Notes under the pieces: model-generated
The model's input: the letters and a program-made list of their open reading frames with translations, nothing else
What the model was told of the DNA's origin: nothing
The model's database searches: none
Shown: piece after piece, positions 6,470-7,926 of the stretch
Position numbering within the stretch: the stretch's first letter is position 1
Layout: each line of letters opens with the position of its first letter
NCBI GenBank assembly: GCA_028821815.1
Contig: JAPKEY010000066.1
Location: forward strand, 1 to 7,926
DNA from: Candidatus Poseidoniales archaeon
Lineage (GTDB): Archaea; Thermoplasmatota; Poseidoniia; Poseidoniales; Thalassarchaeaceae
Length of the DNA stretch: 7,926 nt
Direction of reading: 5' to 3'
Translations under genes and position numbers: made by a program

Positions 6470-7926
6470 GAGAACCTTGAATCCCCCTCAGCGTTGATTG
6501 ATGTCGAGATTGCCGAACAGAAGGCGAGGGTGACCAGTCTAGCATTGGTATGTGCTTTGGCAACCATTGCAACCGCCGCATGGTACATGTGGCCAGCACT
6601 CGATGGCGAAGCAATCCTCTTTGATCGCTTGGGTGCTGTAGGGTTACTACTTTCCGCATCCCTATTATTGCAAGATTTGGTTGAACCGGATGCTCGCGCC
6701 CGAGGGCGCTTGGGCGCAGTGAGTAGTCTTGTTTGGCCTGCTATCGCAGTTCTCGGCGTCGAGGCTTTGACCACCACGGGTACAACTCAAATTGGACACG
6801 GATTAATGTTCATCGTCGCTGGAGCGTGTTTTCTAACCTCTCGCGAATTGCTTCGAGGGAATTTGGATGCACAGAGATTTCGCGGTATCATGACTCTAGG
6901 GGGTTCAACGATTGGTGGGGCTGTCATGCTGTCATCACAATTTGAACAAGAACCGATGATTGTTGCTTCTGTGATACTGAGCTTGGGTGCTATTTCCGTC
7001 ATCATGGATTTGTTTGGGGGAGATGAGGATCGTGCGGAACGTAAGCGCTTCGGTCAGGTGCTGGATGCGATTGAAAATCGAATTCTGAAACTGCAGGCTA
7101 GTGGAGTCAGTCTTGACCAAGCCTCGAGTCTTTGTCGGAACGCCTCTGATGTGGGTTACAAGAACCCGGAACTAGGATTCACAATTCTAGATGAGACTGA
7201 AGAGAACATTGAGCGTACGCTGGCTTTGGCAGAGGATATCTCTGAGATTCGCGACGTCTGTGCAGCAGCCGTAAAACAAGCCGCTGAAATCGCTTCGACA
7301 GCCAAGAAGCCGCAGCGCAGTATGGATTCGGGGGATCGAGAACGTAACCTTGGGAGTTTACGAGAAGCAGAGATGTTGTATCGACGTGCCAAGAAACTCG
7401 CACTAAATATTATTGAACATTGGAAGGCTGCTGAGGATCAGATTGTCGCATCGAGCTTGTTGATCGCAGAACTCGAAGGTAGTCAGTATCAACAATTACA
7501 CGAACTTTTACTTCAGGCTAAGGAAGCCCTTGCTAAGGAAAATTGTGTCTTGGCACACGAAATTTCTGAAGCCATTCCAGATCATGTCGCCAACCTTGGG
7601 GAAGCCAGTGAAGGGGCAGAGGAAGCTTACGACGAGGCTGTGAAAATCATGGAAGAGAGTGAAGGCCTTGACCTCAAACTGTGGAACGAACGTCTGGAAA
7701 ATGCCGGAAAACACCTGGAAGTGGGTGAATTCAGCCTTGCGCGTGGTGTCTCTGATGGCATTGTTCGTGAGGTTCGTAAGGAACGTGAAGCGATGGGGGA
7801 TGTTCAGCGGGCACTACGGCAGAAGAAGACACTCAAGGGACGCTGGAAGGGGCGTGCCGATGTCGATGAATGGGAAGAACGGTTGGAGGATGTAATATCA
7901 GCATCCAAGCGTAAATCTTGGTCTCA
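6467..7926 (+). CDS. Six-helix membrane protein with long helical cytoplasmic domain, cut by the right edge
   Basis: An open frame from ATG at 6467 has no stop before the window end (486 complete codons). It begins MENLESPSALIDVEIAEQ. The first part holds about six membrane helices, near 24-43, 54-70, 83-101, 109-125, 140-157 and 163-182. From about 186 onward it is polar, rich in Glu, Ala, Lys, Arg and Leu, and predicted entirely helical. Two segments, Ala351-Val374 and Ala413-Val436, match without gaps at a 62-residue offset (pattern A...L......LA..[IV]S..I...V), suggesting TPR-like or coiled-coil repeats. The start is fixed by an in-frame TAG six bases upstream. The gene lies 41 bases after the surface protein stop and is probably co-transcribed. 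I do not recognise the family. A scaffold or membrane-organising role is possible, but no enzymatic motif is visible. The real length and C terminus lie beyond the window. Confidence 0.75.
   Translation, partial: MENLESPSALIDVEIAEQKARVTSLALVCALATIATAAWYMWPALDGEAILFDRLGAVGLLLSASLLLQDLVEPDARARGRLGAVSSLVWPAIAVLGVEALTTTGTTQIGHGLMFIVAGACFLTSRELLRGNLDAQRFRGIMTLGGSTIGGAVMLSSQFEQEPMIVASVILSLGAISVIMDLFGGDEDRAERKRFGQVLDAIENRILKLQASGVSLDQASSLCRNASDVGYKNPELGFTILDETEENIERTLALAEDISEIRDVCAAAVKQAAEIASTAKKPQRSMDSGDRERNLGSLREAEMLYRRAKKLALNIIEHWKAAEDQIVASSLLIAELEGSQYQQLHELLLQAKEALAKENCVLAHEISEAIPDHVANLGEASEGAEEAYDEAVKIMEESEGLDLKLWNERLENAGKHLEVGEFSLARGVSDGIVREVRKEREAMGDVQRALRQKKTLKGRWKGRADVDEWEERLEDVISASKRKSWS

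Noticed and set aside
6439..6777. A 112-residue open frame on the minus strand over the start of the last gene
   Set aside because: The plus-strand frame is open for 486 codons, with clear membrane helices and repeat structure. The minus frame is Ser/Arg-rich and has no recognisable domain.
7659..7895. A 78-residue plus-strand open frame near the right edge
   Set aside because: It is out of frame with the long helical protein that covers the same bases; its composition is typical of a shadow frame.

Overview
The window looks like part of an archaeal chromosome, most probably a Thermoplasmatota relative of the marine Poseidoniales (Marine Group II). This is an inference. It rests on a TtuA/Ncs6-type tRNA thiolation enzyme with two zinc fingers, a pyrB-pyrI aspartate carbamoyltransferase pair, a Roadblock/LC7-like small protein, a secreted C-terminally anchored Ig-like surface protein rich in N-glycosylation sequons, and short GAGGTG-type ribosome binding sites. 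A phylogeny of PyrB or Ncs6 would settle the placement. Base composition is moderate and no mobile element, CRISPR array, tRNA or rRNA was seen.

Layout, left to right. (1) Positions 1-406, minus strand: a Roadblock/LC7-like gene is followed, 2 nt after its stop, by the start of a second gene that runs off the left edge. (2) Positions 407-686: a 280-bp divergent intergenic region with a GC-rich hairpin, a long inverted repeat and two 12-bp palindromes flanking a TATA-like sequence. (3) Positions 687-1703, plus strand: ncs6/ttuA-family tRNA 2-thiolation enzyme. (4) Positions 1708-3116, minus strand: pyrB then pyrI, overlapping by 4 bp and meeting ncs6 tail to tail with a 4-bp gap. (5) Positions 3117-3236: a 120-bp divergent promoter region with an inverted repeat. 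(6) Positions 3237-7926, plus strand: a closely spaced set of three genes. These are a GHMP sugar kinase (heptose/fucose kinase type), a 735-residue surface protein and a six-helix membrane protein with a long helical cytoplasmic part, cut by the right edge.

The ordinary parts are pyrimidine synthesis (pyrBI) and tRNA modification (ncs6). The least explained part is the right half: a sugar-1-kinase-type gene directly followed by a surface protein with about 23 N-glycosylation sequons, and then an unrecognised membrane protein with internal helical repeats whose start codon lies in a perfect hairpin. I did not find a clear defence or other novel multi-gene system. The most testable leads are the regulatory palindromes, the start-codon hairpin and the kinase/surface-protein/membrane-protein cluster.
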